Part shown: in pieces, positions 14,856 to 26,806 of the stretch | How the letters are laid out: each line of letters opens with the position of its first letter | Position numbering within the stretch: the stretch's first letter is position 1 | Source: Phytoseiulus persimilis | Lineage: Eukaryota; Arthropoda; Arachnida; Mesostigmata; Phytoseiidae | Length of the DNA stretch: 64,000 nt | NCBI GenBank assembly: GCA_037576195.1 | Contig: CM075102.1 | Span: 8,928,001-8,992,000, forward strand | Direction: 5' to 3' | Position numbers and translations under genes: made by a program | The notes under the pieces: generated by a model | The model's input: the letters and a program-made list of their open reading frames with translations, nothing else | Told to the model about the DNA's origin: nothing | Database searches by the model: none

Positions 14856-15589
14856 ATGGGCCAAGTAGGGGGGCTTTCGTTCACTATTTTCGAGGCGTCA
14901 GGACAACTTCGATCGGTTTCCTTGCCTGTGACCGGCTCTCTTCTTCGCGTCAAACCCGACTCGGGCGAGTCCGATCCAATGAAATTCGACGCTTTCCTGA
15001 TGAATGTCAGGAAGAACTCGGAAAATATGACCGCCCTGAGATTCTCCATCGACCTTGCCCAAATTTTTGGGGAAATTCCGAGAACAGACGAAGTTTCGGC
15101 CGGAACGAATCTGGGCTCGAAGCTGCCCGACTCAAAAATGCCACCCTGTTTCATCTGTACCAAGAATGTAAGTCGTAGCGGGAACAGATCTTAACGGGCA
15201 CCAATCGTGCAAAGACCCTCGCCACTAGAGCGGTCGATCAGATTATCATACCTGCTGGCATGCCGGGCTCGTGCAGACCTTAGACGTTGCGATTGATGAG
15301 CCTTTCATTCGTTGTGGCATGAAATCGATTAGCACATACGATACCAAATGCGGAAACACGCGGCAGCTTCGTCAAAGCCAGCCTATCTGATGCATTCTCG
15401 TGGTTGACAAACTCGTGGGCGAAGTTCTCCAATAACTGTCTGGCGAATGGTGTGAGATCCGATCATCTAGTCGAAATCAGCTCGTTGGAAAACAGCCTGA
15501 TCGCTGAGAATAAGGGGATCGGCGCGGGCATCCTTCCGAAATCATTTTTCCAGTATCTGAAGTCGAAATTCCGAGAGCGCTTCAGCGTA
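14856..15589 (+). CDS. candidate spliced gene, product not recognised
   Basis: An ATG at 14856 opens a 104-codon frame that ends exactly at a consensus donor (AAT|GTAAGT at 15167/15168). The peptide looks coding in composition and ends with a C-F-I-C pair of cysteines. A second natural-looking frame lies around 15414-15589 (key words L-E-N-S-L-I and S-F-F-Q-Y-L) and can end at a GTAGGT donor. I could not find an acceptor joining the two with certainty, so at least one exon may be missing. No domain is recognised. It could be a shadow in a stop-poor sequence. Confidence 0.28.
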
Positions 15590-15599
15590 GGTCAGGATA

Positions 15600-16960
15600 C
15601 GTGCGGCAAAAAACTCGACTTGCGCCGCTCGAGCCCGCCAAGAGCGAGTGCTCTCCTGGGATAGCAAATATTTTGCTCAATTCACCGAGAACCATAGCTG
15701 GTCGGAAGCGATTCCTGGGTACGCATTCCGAAAATCTCGCAGGTTCTCAGGTCCGTCTCAAGTCTCACTAGCGGGCAGGAATTTTTTTCACCGCGAATAC
15801 CCTCTCCGTTGGCGGTCTCCTGGAGACAGAATGCCATTAACTCCCGCATGATGGTGTCGCAGTAACAAGCCCCTGGAGTTTCGCAGAATCGTTTTGTCGA
15901 GCTCGCTCCTTTGATCCGATCGGGCCAGTCGAGGATAATATTCTCTCTACCCACGGAGCGCTACGCCGCAACCATGGCCACGAATTTCCCACAAGTGTGT
16001 AGAGCGTTTCTCATGCAACAACGCGCGCTCCCTCAATAGAGGCCCTATATGTGGCTTCAAAGAGTAGTACTTGAGCGAACGATGCTCTTGATGCTCGGCT
16101 CGGAGTTCCTCCGTCCAAGTTTCGATGGGGCATATGGCATATGACTCAGTTTTGGGCGCTTTCCCGGAGATTAATCAGTGTCATACCCCGCCTCGTCATC
16201 GAGAAAAACAAGTATGCTGCTGGAGATTGGCAGCAAAACTTCTCCGACGGCCCTTCAACGCGCAAGCTGATTCCCGTTATCTCTGGCGAGCGGATTCCGG
16301 AGGGATTCGTTGCTCGATAGTACGATGATGCACTTGAAATATTCCGTATCGGATCGCCTAGAGTTCAACGTGCTCACGAATCCAGAGCTTCGCAACCTTG
16401 AAGATGATGATGGGCTGTGGGTACTTTCCTCGAGACCACCCTACAGCTTAGGATGCTCATATTATAGCGTTCAGAAACGCCATGGGCATCTTGAGACCGA
16501 AGGATCTGCAAAGCATAGCTCCTCGCGATGCCTGATGAAGGGCACGTTACCCGCTCATCTACTTTGGCGTCCAACCAAGGAAAACTGGCAGAATGACACT
16601 GCGGCTGACCTTGCTCTCCCCAGGGAGGGCAGCAGCTGGGACGAAAATGTTTGCTGTTCCATCCGAGAAGCGCCAATGGGAAGCAGTGGCTTGGTCAGGA
16701 TTCTTTCTTTGGTGAGGGGCTGGAATTTTTCTCCTGGAGGAACCTTTCCTTCATTTTCTATCGAACCATTCATGAAGTTCAATAAGAGCGGGAGTCTCGC
16801 CTCGTGCCTAACAACAGGGGAGCTCACGTTCGACTTGAAAGCTCAGAAGCGAGGCGTTGAGTTTTTCGTCGCTCAGGTAGTTTGGGATCGATGGACTTTA
16901 TTGATCGCATCTACCATGATATATTATAGATCGACTGAGATAGGATGAACTCCGAAGTTC
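15600..16960. other. no supportable gene
   Basis: A 212-codon frame (+, 16310-16948) is open but has no recognised motif and no splice context. In a stop-poor 64-kb sequence one frame of this length by chance is not surprising. Confidence 0.4.
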
Positions 16961-16970
16961 TGGCGGATGA

Positions 16971-17003
16971 GGGGGGGGGGGGGGTTCCTAGCTACGCCAC
17001 TGA
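16971..17003 (-). mobile_element. possible terminus of a DNA transposon (poly-G plus GCGTAGC motif)
   Basis: Fourteen G (16971-16984) are followed directly by TTCCTAGCTACGCCACTG. On the minus strand this reads CAGTGGCGTAGCTAGG followed by poly-C. Sequences beginning CAGTGGCGTAG are a recurrent terminal motif of invertebrate repeats, from memory of such elements; I cannot name the family. The partner inverted repeat was not found, so this is a solo end. It abuts the LINE fragment at 17.05-17.26 kb. Confidence 0.45.
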
Positions 17004-17046
17004 TGGGAAGTGCTGGACTAACTGATGAGAGCACGTCATGTATGAC

Positions 17047-17256
17047 GGCAAAAGATGAATTGGGCGCTATGGTGGAAACCGATCGGACAGCTTCGAGTAC
17101 CGTTCTGATGGCCGCTAGCGTGGGTTCGCCGGCACGAAAGCCGAACTGCTTCGCGGAGAGATCATCCCCGCGCACGATTCCTTGTTGTAGCCGGCGATCA
17201 ATCACAGTCCCAACTGCCTTCGCCAGGGCATTGAGCGGGTGGATTCGTATGATCAC
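17047..17256 (-). mobile_element. non-LTR retrotransposon fragment (reverse transcriptase fingers)
   Basis: Minus-strand translation gives the conserved stretch upstream of the RT catalytic core: words L-N-A-L-A-K-A, then I-D-R-R-L-Q, then K-Q-F-G-F-R-A-G, then A-I-R-T-V-L-E-A-V. These match the start of LINE reverse transcriptases (the N-x-L-x-K and Q-x-G-F-R-x-G motifs). The frame reaches S-F-A-V-I, just before RT motif A, and then homology stops. The fragment carries no catalytic aspartates and cannot be active. It is too short to assign a clade. Confidence 0.7.
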
Positions 17257-17259
17257 CCT

Positions 17260-18540
17260 CTACGGCACTGTTTCTCAGCCATCACACCTCACCGACCCAA
17301 CCCCGTCCAGATCGCGGCTAGCCTCCTGCCGGTCGATCACCGACCCTTTTGAGAACTACTGCTGTACTGTGACTGGCAATGCCATACGAATCGGAGTCGA
17401 TGCCTTGTATATGAACTCCACTGCGGACTTTTATCGATGGTCCCAATCTGGAGCTAAGCTTGCCCCGCGGATGCCACCTCGGTGGATTTTGAGCTATCCT
17501 TACCCAATTAGTTTTTCGAGTCATTATCGGAAGTTTCTTCTGTCCGCTTTCTTCACAGATTTCCCTCCAGCGCTGGGAATCGGGCACCATGGTGCCCTGC
17601 CAGTTTACAGCAAAGAACGACTCCGCGAACTTCACTTGAATTTCAACACAGAAACGTGACCCCTCCGATGATAACGTAGCCCATCTTAATTCGCTGTTGG
17701 GATTGACGCTCCCTCAGTCACAGCCGGCATCTCTCCACTCAGTTGCGCGCTCCATCGCGAGCACGATTCTCCATCGAACGTGTCTTCGAAAAAAGCCCCG
17801 TCGGGTCTCCTCGAACGATCAGCCAATGCTTTCAAACGAGGGATTAGTTGCGAGATCCTCCTTCTTCATCCTTGTTCTTTGAGAGACAAGTAGCCTGAGA
17901 AGGCTTCTCAATCATCTCCTCCTCATCAGGGCTCACGTAAGGTTTCAGTCCCGGCTTAAAAACTCCGTCATCAACCGGAGAGACGGCAAACGCCCGAGCA
18001 TGGTTTTCGTGAAGATACCAGCTCGAAAAATCCTCCCCGTCTTTGTAGGAGGCACGGCTTTCATTAACCGGTATCGAGAGCAATCGAGTCCCCGACCAAG
18101 TGTTCGCTCCGTCGAATTATCTTTTCTGTGGTAGGAATCCAGACATGGTTTCGATGAGAGTGAATTGCGGTCTTCTCGCATTTTTGGAACATCTCGCCAG
18201 CGGGGAGGTTCTTGTTTCACTGGAATCTTCACCGCGGCACCAAGATGAGCATAAACGATGTTGTATGAGAGAGAAAAGAGAAAGAGAGGCCACCCTCCTC
18301 CAGCGAGGGGTCAAAAACGGCAGAACCCCTGCGAGAACGCAGAGTAAACCTCTAACTGTAGCAGTTGCAGCACAGCTCTGCATCAATCTCTCCTCAAGTG
18401 CTCCAAAGTATGGCCGCGATGAGTTCCGATCGTCAGGTGGGTGTTCCTGAATGCTGTTTCGATCGTGCGACCTGTAGAACGCCATTTGTTCAGTGAAATG
18501 GGCTGAACTCACGAGCGGATAGCTTTCTACTATATCCAGT
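17260..18540. other. no assigned gene; possible exon on the minus strand
   Basis: On the minus strand, about 17925-18105, a natural-looking peptide (words S-I-P-V-N-E-S and G-E-D-F-S-S-W-Y-L) can end at a GTGAGC donor after K-P-Y. Its upstream boundary has only a poor acceptor, and no neighbouring exon was found. The rest of the interval shows nothing supportable. Confidence 0.2.
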
Positions 18541-18555
18541 TCTCTTCATGTTTCA

Positions 18556-19519
18556 ATGAATGACGAGGGATACCCCGACGATCGTCGATGTGAATCGAGA
18601 TCAACCAGTGTATTAACTTTTCAGAACAACGATCAGAAGGAAAACATTCCTGCGCTCTTGCGAACAAAACACCCTCTTCAGCATTCCTGGACGTTCTGGT
18701 ACTACAAGAACGACAAAAACAGGGTGAGATATCTCAACGTCTCCAGCGGGTCGGATCAGCCGGTTTCTCGTGCCTCAGGAATTTCCCCAGCTCTCGAAAG
18801 TCGCTTCCCATGCTGATCAATATTGTTTACTGACCGATCTTGCAGATGTGGAACGAGAACTTATTGGAAGTGAAATCGTTCTCAACCATCGAGGATTTTT
18901 GGGCTATTTACAATCACGTGAAACTCGTCTCAACCATCGCTCAAGGGTGAGTCCACTCATCCGGGGGAGGCATGAGCGTGCGTAGTCGACGAAGAGGAAC
19001 TGAAGTCATGTATCTTTCAGATGCGACTACTGCCTGTTTAAGGAGAAAGTCAAACCCATGTGGGAAGAACCCAAGAACGTGAACGGCGGCAGATGGGTGC
19101 TGACGCTGAACAGGCACGACAGGTTCCAGGAGCTTGACAACTTGTGGCTCGAGTTACTGCTCTGCCTGATTGGCGAGGGGTTCAACGAGAACTCCGACAT
19201 GATTTGCGGCGGTGTGGTGAACGTCAGGCCGAAAGGTGACAAAATTTCGCTTTGGACCGCGGATGCCAACGCTGGGCACGAAACCATCGCGATCGGTGAG
19301 TGCCTCGAAAGAATCGATCTAGATAGTCGTTTCCCAAGACCCTTCAAGACAATATAAACGGGAATCACGACCAGTTTTGAATTCGGAGCTTGGAAAATTT
19401 CAGGTCGCATCATGAAGCAGCGACTCTTCCTGAGTCCAAACACTCAACTGGCCTATTTCCCACACGTGGATAATGTGAATCGACGAGGGTCCGTTATCAA
19501 GGCCAAATATTCTGTTTAG
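18556..19519 (+). CDS. eIF4E: eukaryotic translation initiation factor 4E
   Basis: Cap-binding subunit of eIF4F; it binds the m7G cap of cytoplasmic mRNA and recruits eIF4G. Exons: 18556-18723, 18846-18946, 19021-19295, 19404-19519; all junctions are GT-AG and in phase, giving 219 aa (human eIF4E has 217). Visible landmarks: H-P-L-Q-x-x-W-T-F-W; the cap-stacking Trp of K-N-R-M-W-N-E-N-L (human Trp56); E-D-F-W for the 4E-BP/eIF4G surface (Trp73); P-M-W-E-E (Trp102/Glu103); and V-N-V-R-P-K-G-D-K for phosphate contacts. Together they indicate a functional class I protein. The start is uncertain: the frame is open from ATG 18556, but a good branch/acceptor (TATTAACTTTTCAG, ending 18624) could mean the conserved exon begins at 18625 with the true first exon upstream. 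Confidence 0.96.
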
Positions 19520-19553
19520 GCTTTTGTGCAGTTTCAATATTTCTCATCTTACT

Positions 19554-19559
19554 AATAAA
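19554..19559 (+). terminator. poly(A) signal of eIF4E
   Basis: AATAAA lies 35 bases after the eIF4E stop codon and is followed by a T-rich stretch. This is the normal arrangement for 3' end formation and gives a very short 3' UTR. Confidence 0.85.
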
Positions 19560-19599
19560 TGAAAATCACCTATTATGGTACTGGACTTTCGCTCATTTC

Positions 19600-22500
19600 A
19601 CGATATGGTGACCTAGATGTAGGAAAAACGTCGGGCACATCCCCGATTGTTTCCCTCCCGGGAGAGATATCCAGGGGCTGTGATCTCTATCTCACAATCC
19701 TGATAGATATCTCGGTTGATTTTTGAACTCAGTACAATACAAATAGTTTGTCCGTTGTATCCCTGGAGACATTCCCAGATGCGATTTTCAGAGAGTCCGA
19801 GGTTCTTTTGATCAAGATCTCCAACCGCTCCATCCGTGGAGCAACTCATACAGGCGATAGCAGATTCTGAGCGACAGACAACTGCTCATATCCAATTCAA
19901 ACACTGATTCTCGGATGGTGGTAGTTTACACATTGTTTGCAAAGTCACCAATCACTACGATTCGCTCGCTCTTGCGCACCAGTCATCAGTCTGAGTTCCA
20001 TGCGGCCCCTCTGCGCTCGTTTGAACACTGACTCTTCTGCGACGAAGGCAGGGAGCTCAGATCATCATCCTAGATAGTATTTGGACAAGCTGTCTAGGAT
20101 TGTCTGATTCAGAGTTGAGATCCACGAGTGGTGGCATACGATGCAGATGAGACTTGCTCCGCGTGCCCAGAACCGGTGACTTAAGCGGTCGATCTCCATG
20201 CTTTCGCGAAATCGCTACAGTCCGGGTTCTGGCACAGGCGGCGCATTTCACGGAGCCCGGTCGGGAGCTCTTCAGAGCTCGAGGTCATGCCTCCATGGTT
20301 GATTTGTAAAAGAACTCCTTCAGATAAGCTCGTGGGCCGACGTCAGTGGCACGGTTCCAGAAACAGTTCGAAAATCATAGGGATCGATATAAACGCTCAC
20401 ATTCCGGCATCTAACGCGAGCCCTCTTGAAGCTTGATCGAAGGCTCCAAAGACTCCCTGCTCGGATTCGCCGACCGACCAACGGAAGAGAGAACGATGCA
20501 TGAATAATGGCAGCGGGTGGCCCACAGCTACCGAAACATTCAACAACGATTCAACTCCACGAACAATATCTCTGGAACTCAATTCGAAGCAACTTTCAGA
20601 ACGATGGGCGATTTCTCAACATTTTCTCGCTATGATCACTTTCCAATCCTGACAGGAGAGCCCTAGGATACGGGGCGAAGACTCAGTTGGCTGATGCGAG
20701 ATCTCGAAATTTCGATTGAGCAAGATCTCCAGATTCGACTCCACGTTGTTCAGGTCGATGAGTAGCAGATCGCTGCGAGGGTAAGGAAGGATTCGAGGGC
20801 TTCCAAAAACTCTCGGATCGCTACTACTGGGGAGCGCTCACGGAACCGTGTCATAGATTCCGACTAATCTGTCTACATATCGCGGAGTCCGTGCTTCCCG
20901 AAATTTGTTCACCTCGTCCTGTATTCAGCCGACCGGGACGGGCCTGATTACATTCGTTCGTCGGAGTCTGTGTCGGATTCTGGCAGATTTTTCTGCAAAC
21001 GTCACATGAAAGCCCAATGGAGATCGTGCTCCCGCTCAAGGCTGGACGTTCCGCCGCCCGTTTCGAGAACTAGAACAGTGCTTTGTTAATTTAACCCATT
21101 TCAACGAAGGTCGGTCAACACGCGCGGACACTCTCTACCCGTCGTCATGAACGAATATCGCGGCTGGGCTGTGGAGTGCGGGAGATTCCGATGAAGACCC
21201 CTCTTTCTCTCGCTCCACAAAAAGGAGCTTCGGGCAGCCTGCGAGACATCAGAACCAGGATCGTAGATTCTAGGTATGGAACGAGCTGAAGATTCAAGGT
21301 GCCCGCTCCCGTGTGGATTCAGCTGACCATTCGCTGATGGAGCGTTGCGCAACGCAGTTCAGCTCCAGGCTTTCAGAATCCTCTCCCACTGCTTGGTCAT
21401 CGTTGATTCCGACCCGGCTGAGACCGATGTCCCTCCCCGAAACATAATTCTGACCCGAAATATTCAGGACCGATAGAGAAGGGATCAGAAGGACACGGGG
21501 AAACCCTTCGGACTTGGAACATCAGACAAGCTGCGTAGATTTCTTCACAGCGAGGGTTTCTACTCCTAATCCGTGTTCCCTGAGGGTCCTCGGCGCCGAG
21601 CATATTCTTTCGAGGGTCCACCCTCCTGGGAACCGGACGAATGTTCATGGATTAAATCGTCTTTTTCCTCCTCGCTCTCAGGTTGACAGAGAGAGAGAGA
21701 AAGAGGCCTGTCTTTGCTGAACTCGAGTGGAGATTGGTCGGCCAACTGCTACCGAGTCGACTCGACCAGCTCGGGCCCCGGAACGTTTGGAAGTCCGAAA
21801 GCTGGAGATTTCCCTGAATGGCTCCAATAAATCATATGTCACGATTGTCGCAAAACCTGGTTTGGTATTTTAGCGATTCGCTTTGATGAGCGCTCGACTC
21901 GATATCATCCTTCTCTTTGAGCCATGACAACTGATGTTTTCGAACGTAATGGGATTATGGTTCTCCCAACGGAGTAGCCTCCGTCGGCTGTTCTGAGGGC
22001 TTGTTGGCGTTCATTGAGTCACAAATCATATCTCTGACGATGATGATGAGCTTTGAAGACCTCGAGGTTTCACAGAACGGCTTCCGTAATTCAGTAACAA
22101 AGTATGGGCGGGAATCCCATCTTCACCCTCGGCTCTCTCCATTCGGAGACGAGCTACCGTGTGCTCGAAAGGTCACGCAGGCGCTCCATGGTGCTGTCAG
22201 CCAAACATCAACAGAGCTAGTCATGCTCATGAACCCGTTTGATCGGTTGCTGACCGGTTGATTAGTCGCTTGGGTGGCCGACCGGACGGCCGGCGAGAGA
22301 GGGATACACGGACTGACTGACTATCTGGCAGAGTGAATTGACTGACTGCATGGTCGGCGTGTCTAGAATGTGCACTTTCCCCTACCCTCTCCGTTTAGCA
22401 CGCGGCTGTGTCGGTGTGTGTCATTTCTGCCATCCACAGAAGAACGGCGATCGTCTCTTGTACTTGGTGACCGCAGATACGGTTTCGAGCGGAGCTGCGC

Positions 22501-25500
22501 GAGGCCGTTTCGAAGTGGTTTTCGACGAATCATATTCACTCACAACACGGATACTTCTCTGCGCTGACAACTATTGTCCGGGAAAGCTGGTTCGCCCAAG
22601 CCGTCGCAGCCCCGATTATCACAGAGCCCAGAGAGGACATTTTGTGAACCAGGAATCGCAGCGCCGAACTGCACCCTCGTTGACTGGACTGCAAGGTGCT
22701 CGGATACATTTTGGTGGTTGGCGTTTCTGTGGAGCTTTAGTAGAGCGTGCGCGCTTGTCTCCAGGATACGCTTTGTGCTCCGACGAACACCGTTGATAAT
22801 GCAGGCCGTGTAAGTTTCTCTATTGTCACATTAACCTTTGAGCTCGACGCTTCCATAAAAACCTGGGGGCCACCGGATAACGGATATTTGGTCTCACGTG
22901 GATTGCAGTGGCAGTCACCGATCATTCATCTGATCATCGTTGATAGGATGTGGGCTGCGACTTGGAGGAGGATATTCCGAAATTTATTGACACATTCTGC
23001 GGACGTTGAGTTTAACAGACTTTCCGTGACTTGAGGAATTCTCCAGCTTGGTTCGGAGCTGAACGAGCCAAACACTGTTCACGCATCCGAGACCACAGAT
23101 CCTCTCGGGGGAAGCTGGCTAACTCGGAAGCAGGTATTGAGTCTCCTTAAAGCATCCAGTCATGCAAAGCTCACCTTAGAAACAGCTGATGACCAGTTTT
23201 GGGCTTTACGGTCTAGCCTTACGCGGAGTGATTTTGTCTTGACACATTCTGCGAAGCCGGTTACCACCGAGATGCCACATGGTCCGTGACATTTTTAGAC
23301 TTCTTGTCATAGGCTCTGGAAATAGACTACACTTTTCCTCGAGTGACGCGAAAGACCTGCGTCCCTGTATTGTGCGCGATTGGACATGCCATCAATCTTC
23401 AAGGAACTGATTGCGTATGGACCGGAACGAATTCTGGACCTTTTCTGAGCGTTTGAGCCGGTTTCTCGCAAGAAAAAAAAAATCGCTCACAATATTGCAA
23501 CCTGAATATGAAAACGCGGCGTCTTCTTTGATCCTATCCCGACATTCTTTAGTTCCGGCGAGCCTTCACCGAACTCACGCGAATCGTAAGACACGTGCGA
23601 GTGTGTCTTCTCCCTGCTCTCAAACTTGATGACATGTCGCCCTGAGTAGAGTGAGAACGCCATGCGTCGGAATGTTCGCAGAAGTAATTCGAGACGGTTC
23701 CGCTCGCGGTATGTCAGATCGATATCAGAGGATAGGTGAACGCTCCTTCCTGTATTCAAACCATGTCACAGACGCAATCATGCCGGTCGTTGACAAGCCG
23801 GGATTACGCGCGTAAACGCAACGATTGTTCAAACAAGTGGCTCAATTGTGTCCCGTTATGATTTGAACATCAACCAAACGCGCGAGCGGAGACATCCCTC
23901 CGTTTCGACTACCGTTCGGGAGGAACAAATTCAGATAATGGACGGATCGCTACAAGGAACACACCCCATGAACGCGGTGAACTCGTGGAGACATTAAGAC
24001 TGGTTGTAAACCGCCTACGGCTTAACAAAAGAGACGAATCGCTCCGGAACAGTACGCTGTGGAAACGGAACTAGGAATTCAACTGATAGGGGACGGCGCC
24101 TACGTACGGAAAATGTAAACCGCCGATGGAATTATGCTTTCCAGTCATGACAGAAATTAGGAGGTAGAGGGAAAGGGGGGTGAGCCGGTTCCGAGTTTCT
24201 TCGGCTGTGGCCGGATGGAGAGTCTTGACAATGTCCGTCGCCGCACGATGCGAATATATGATCGAATGCGCGAGTTTTCCGGCTCTTCAGCTGCAAACCC
24301 CACTCGAGATCGAGGGATCAGAGACGCTAACCAGCGAGCTCGGTGGGTCCTTGATCCATATGCCCTCGACGCTGCTAACTTTTCTCGCCGTCGTTGCCTT
24401 GGCACCTTTCTCATCCCGTCGGTTGCCACAAACAAGTCAGACATGTTGTAATTAAGGAGTTTCTACTGGAATTCCCGAACTCGGACGTTATTCAGTTGAG
24501 TGGTCAACACCGCTAACAACAGACACGGCTTCGTTGTCGAACCCGAAGACTCCGATTGGGGCCGAGATTTCTGGGATCGCGACTCGTCTCCGACCGAGGA
24601 TTCTGTGTGTGTCTGAATGATGATTTCGGAAAAATGAAGCAGAGGTCTCGTTCGGGAGCGTTCGTTGGCTGGTAATAATTCCTCGGACGCGTTTTGGTCG
24701 TAACGAGCTGACGAACAGCGGCTACCGACTCTCCCGTTCTGTCTTCGTCGTGTCGCGCATATCGGGGTCGTCGATGAAAGCACGCTACTGCTCCTCCTAA
24801 TTGATTGGCATCTATTTTGATTTTTCGCTCTTCGCGAGCCTCACGACCGATCTCATCAATATTCCACTGGCTTCAATGAGCAAAGCCGGTTGAAGATGCC
24901 GCTGCCGGTTAGCAGATTCCGATCGCGCACTACCTTTACGCAAGCAGAATCACGAAAACTTTTTCCGAATCTGCGGAGGTCAAGCTCCGAGCACTACTCC
25001 TTGAACCTTCGGATTTCCGCAAGTCTCGAATCAGGAGTTTTTCTAGAACGCCGGGCACTTTTCCCAAGTTCCCGTTATCCTCCATTCGATACTCTCCAGA
25101 GCGCCAGGGGCTCTTGAAGAACTTCACTCGCCCACGATGAGATGCTCGCGCCTTCTAGAAGTTTGTGAAGTGTCACTCTCGGGTCAGGAGCCCGCAGTTC
25201 GAGAAATTGTGGGGTCCGGTGTGCCACCCGCAGGCTCCCTTCCTGGCCGCGGAGGAAAAGACACGGGTCTCATTCTGGAATTCCTCGCTTCGATCGGGGT
25301 CGGACGATACGAACCAGGATTATTTGCGCTGACCATATACACCCCTTTGACAACCACCGTGACTTTGCGAAGTTCGGAACGTCGTGGTTCTGAAAAAAAT
25401 TTAGGCATCAAGTATCAATTCTGCATCTGACCTTTGGACCCGTGGACAATTTTAGCACTTTCGAATCCTCGCGCAAACACAAGCATCGGCGCCATGGCTT

Positions 25501-26640
25501 TTACCATCGGCTTCAACACAGACATTGCCACCCGCACGACGCGAGATCATTTTTTCGCCGTTGGTTTAAGCCGACAGGTCAGCGATGGTCGCAAATTGTG
25601 CGGGATTCTGTAAGGGTCTGGGAACCCGCGAAATTCCATAATTCGTCTTCGAAGCCTCTGTGAAGAGCCGATTCGAAGGAGCAAGTCCGGTCAGGGATCG
25701 GAATAATTCAGCATAACGAACTTGGTTGCGAATCATCCTCACAATCGGGGTTCGAGCTCTTCGGTTCCCCTCGATCGCGCCGTTCCAAGAAGAAAGAGAT
25801 CATCCACGAATTCCGCGGAGTCGGAATGCAACCCTTGGCTTCCTCGATTCTACTTCGGGTTTCCAGCTTCCGCGAAATCACAACAGAAGAAGTACCATGT
25901 CGTGCTGTCAAAATACTACGCACGACATCTTCCGCTAGTTCCTCTGCTTCTCTTCTTTTCCACTCCGACCCACGTAGACAAAGTGTCGGCGTTGTCGTCT
26001 GGGTGACGTAAAGCTTGTGCTGGAACCGCGGCGGCAACGAAGAAACGCGATATTACATTTGTTCAAAATGACACGCACCGAGTCGAAAGAGAAAGTAGCG
26101 CTTTGCTTTTTGGGTAATACTGCGGCAGCGGTTCCACCGCATCTTCGATTTGCATTGTCATAGTTGCGAAAGGGCAATCGCGTCGAACTTGATAGTCATT
26201 TAAATCTAATGATTTCCGACGTGTCTCTCGGAGCTTTTGCCCGCCGTGGCACTTCTAGAGCGCTCCCGTTCACGACTGCTGCGTGACCCTCTGTTCGCAA
26301 AAGGGCTCTCCGCCGTGCAATACGCGAAATGAGGCGATGCGACTGTTGCGACGCAGACCGCGCTCGCCCCTTGGCTGCCTCGTGGATCCCGCCGTTCTCC
26401 TGGGAACGTCTGTCTGGGAATGAAATGTACTTCACTTCGAGCCTCTTCTGAAGTTGGTGAAACGCCGTGACCGCCGGAAATTCTGCGACACCGTTTCGAG
26501 CTGTGTGCGTGATCAGTAAAATCTGCTTCTAGAGGAACATTCTCGGAACCGTTCGGACACTGTTTGCTCAGTGGTCTCCTCCTGAGCTCTCGCTCGTTGG
26601 GTCATCCAAGTTCAAATCCTCTCGAGTCTTCGGTGAATCT
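19600..26640. other. no supportable gene
   Basis: Several frames of 60-150 codons are open on both strands (for example 22.34-22.80 kb +, 23.49-23.76 kb -), often overlapping in antisense. None shows a recognised motif or a phase-consistent exon chain to me. Unnamed exons cannot be excluded. Confidence 0.4.
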
Positions 26641-26671
26641 TACACCGCTGTTTTATGACTCTCTTGGCATT

Positions 26672-26706
26672 TATATAAGACGGTGTCATCTTCGCCGACA
26701 CAGTCA
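26672..26706 (+). promoter_or_regulatory. TATA box plus initiator
   Basis: TATATAAG at 26672-26679 is followed 30 bases later by CAGTC (A at 26702), which fits the arthropod initiator TCAGTY except at the first base. The spacing is the canonical TATA-to-start distance. The first downstream ATG of the candidate gene is at 26807, giving a leader of about 105 bases. Confidence 0.5.
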
Positions 26707-26806
26707 AGGTCAGTGTAGTCCGGTGAAGAGGCGAAGGCTCCCGGTGAACGTTTTCACAATTGCGCGTGGATTGGCAAGAGCCAGTCAACCGCAGCCTTCT
26801 CATTCA

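Noticed and set aside
16310..16948. 212-codon frame on the + strand
   Set aside because: No motif, no splice or promoter context. A single frame of this length is within chance for this much stop-poor sequence on six frames.
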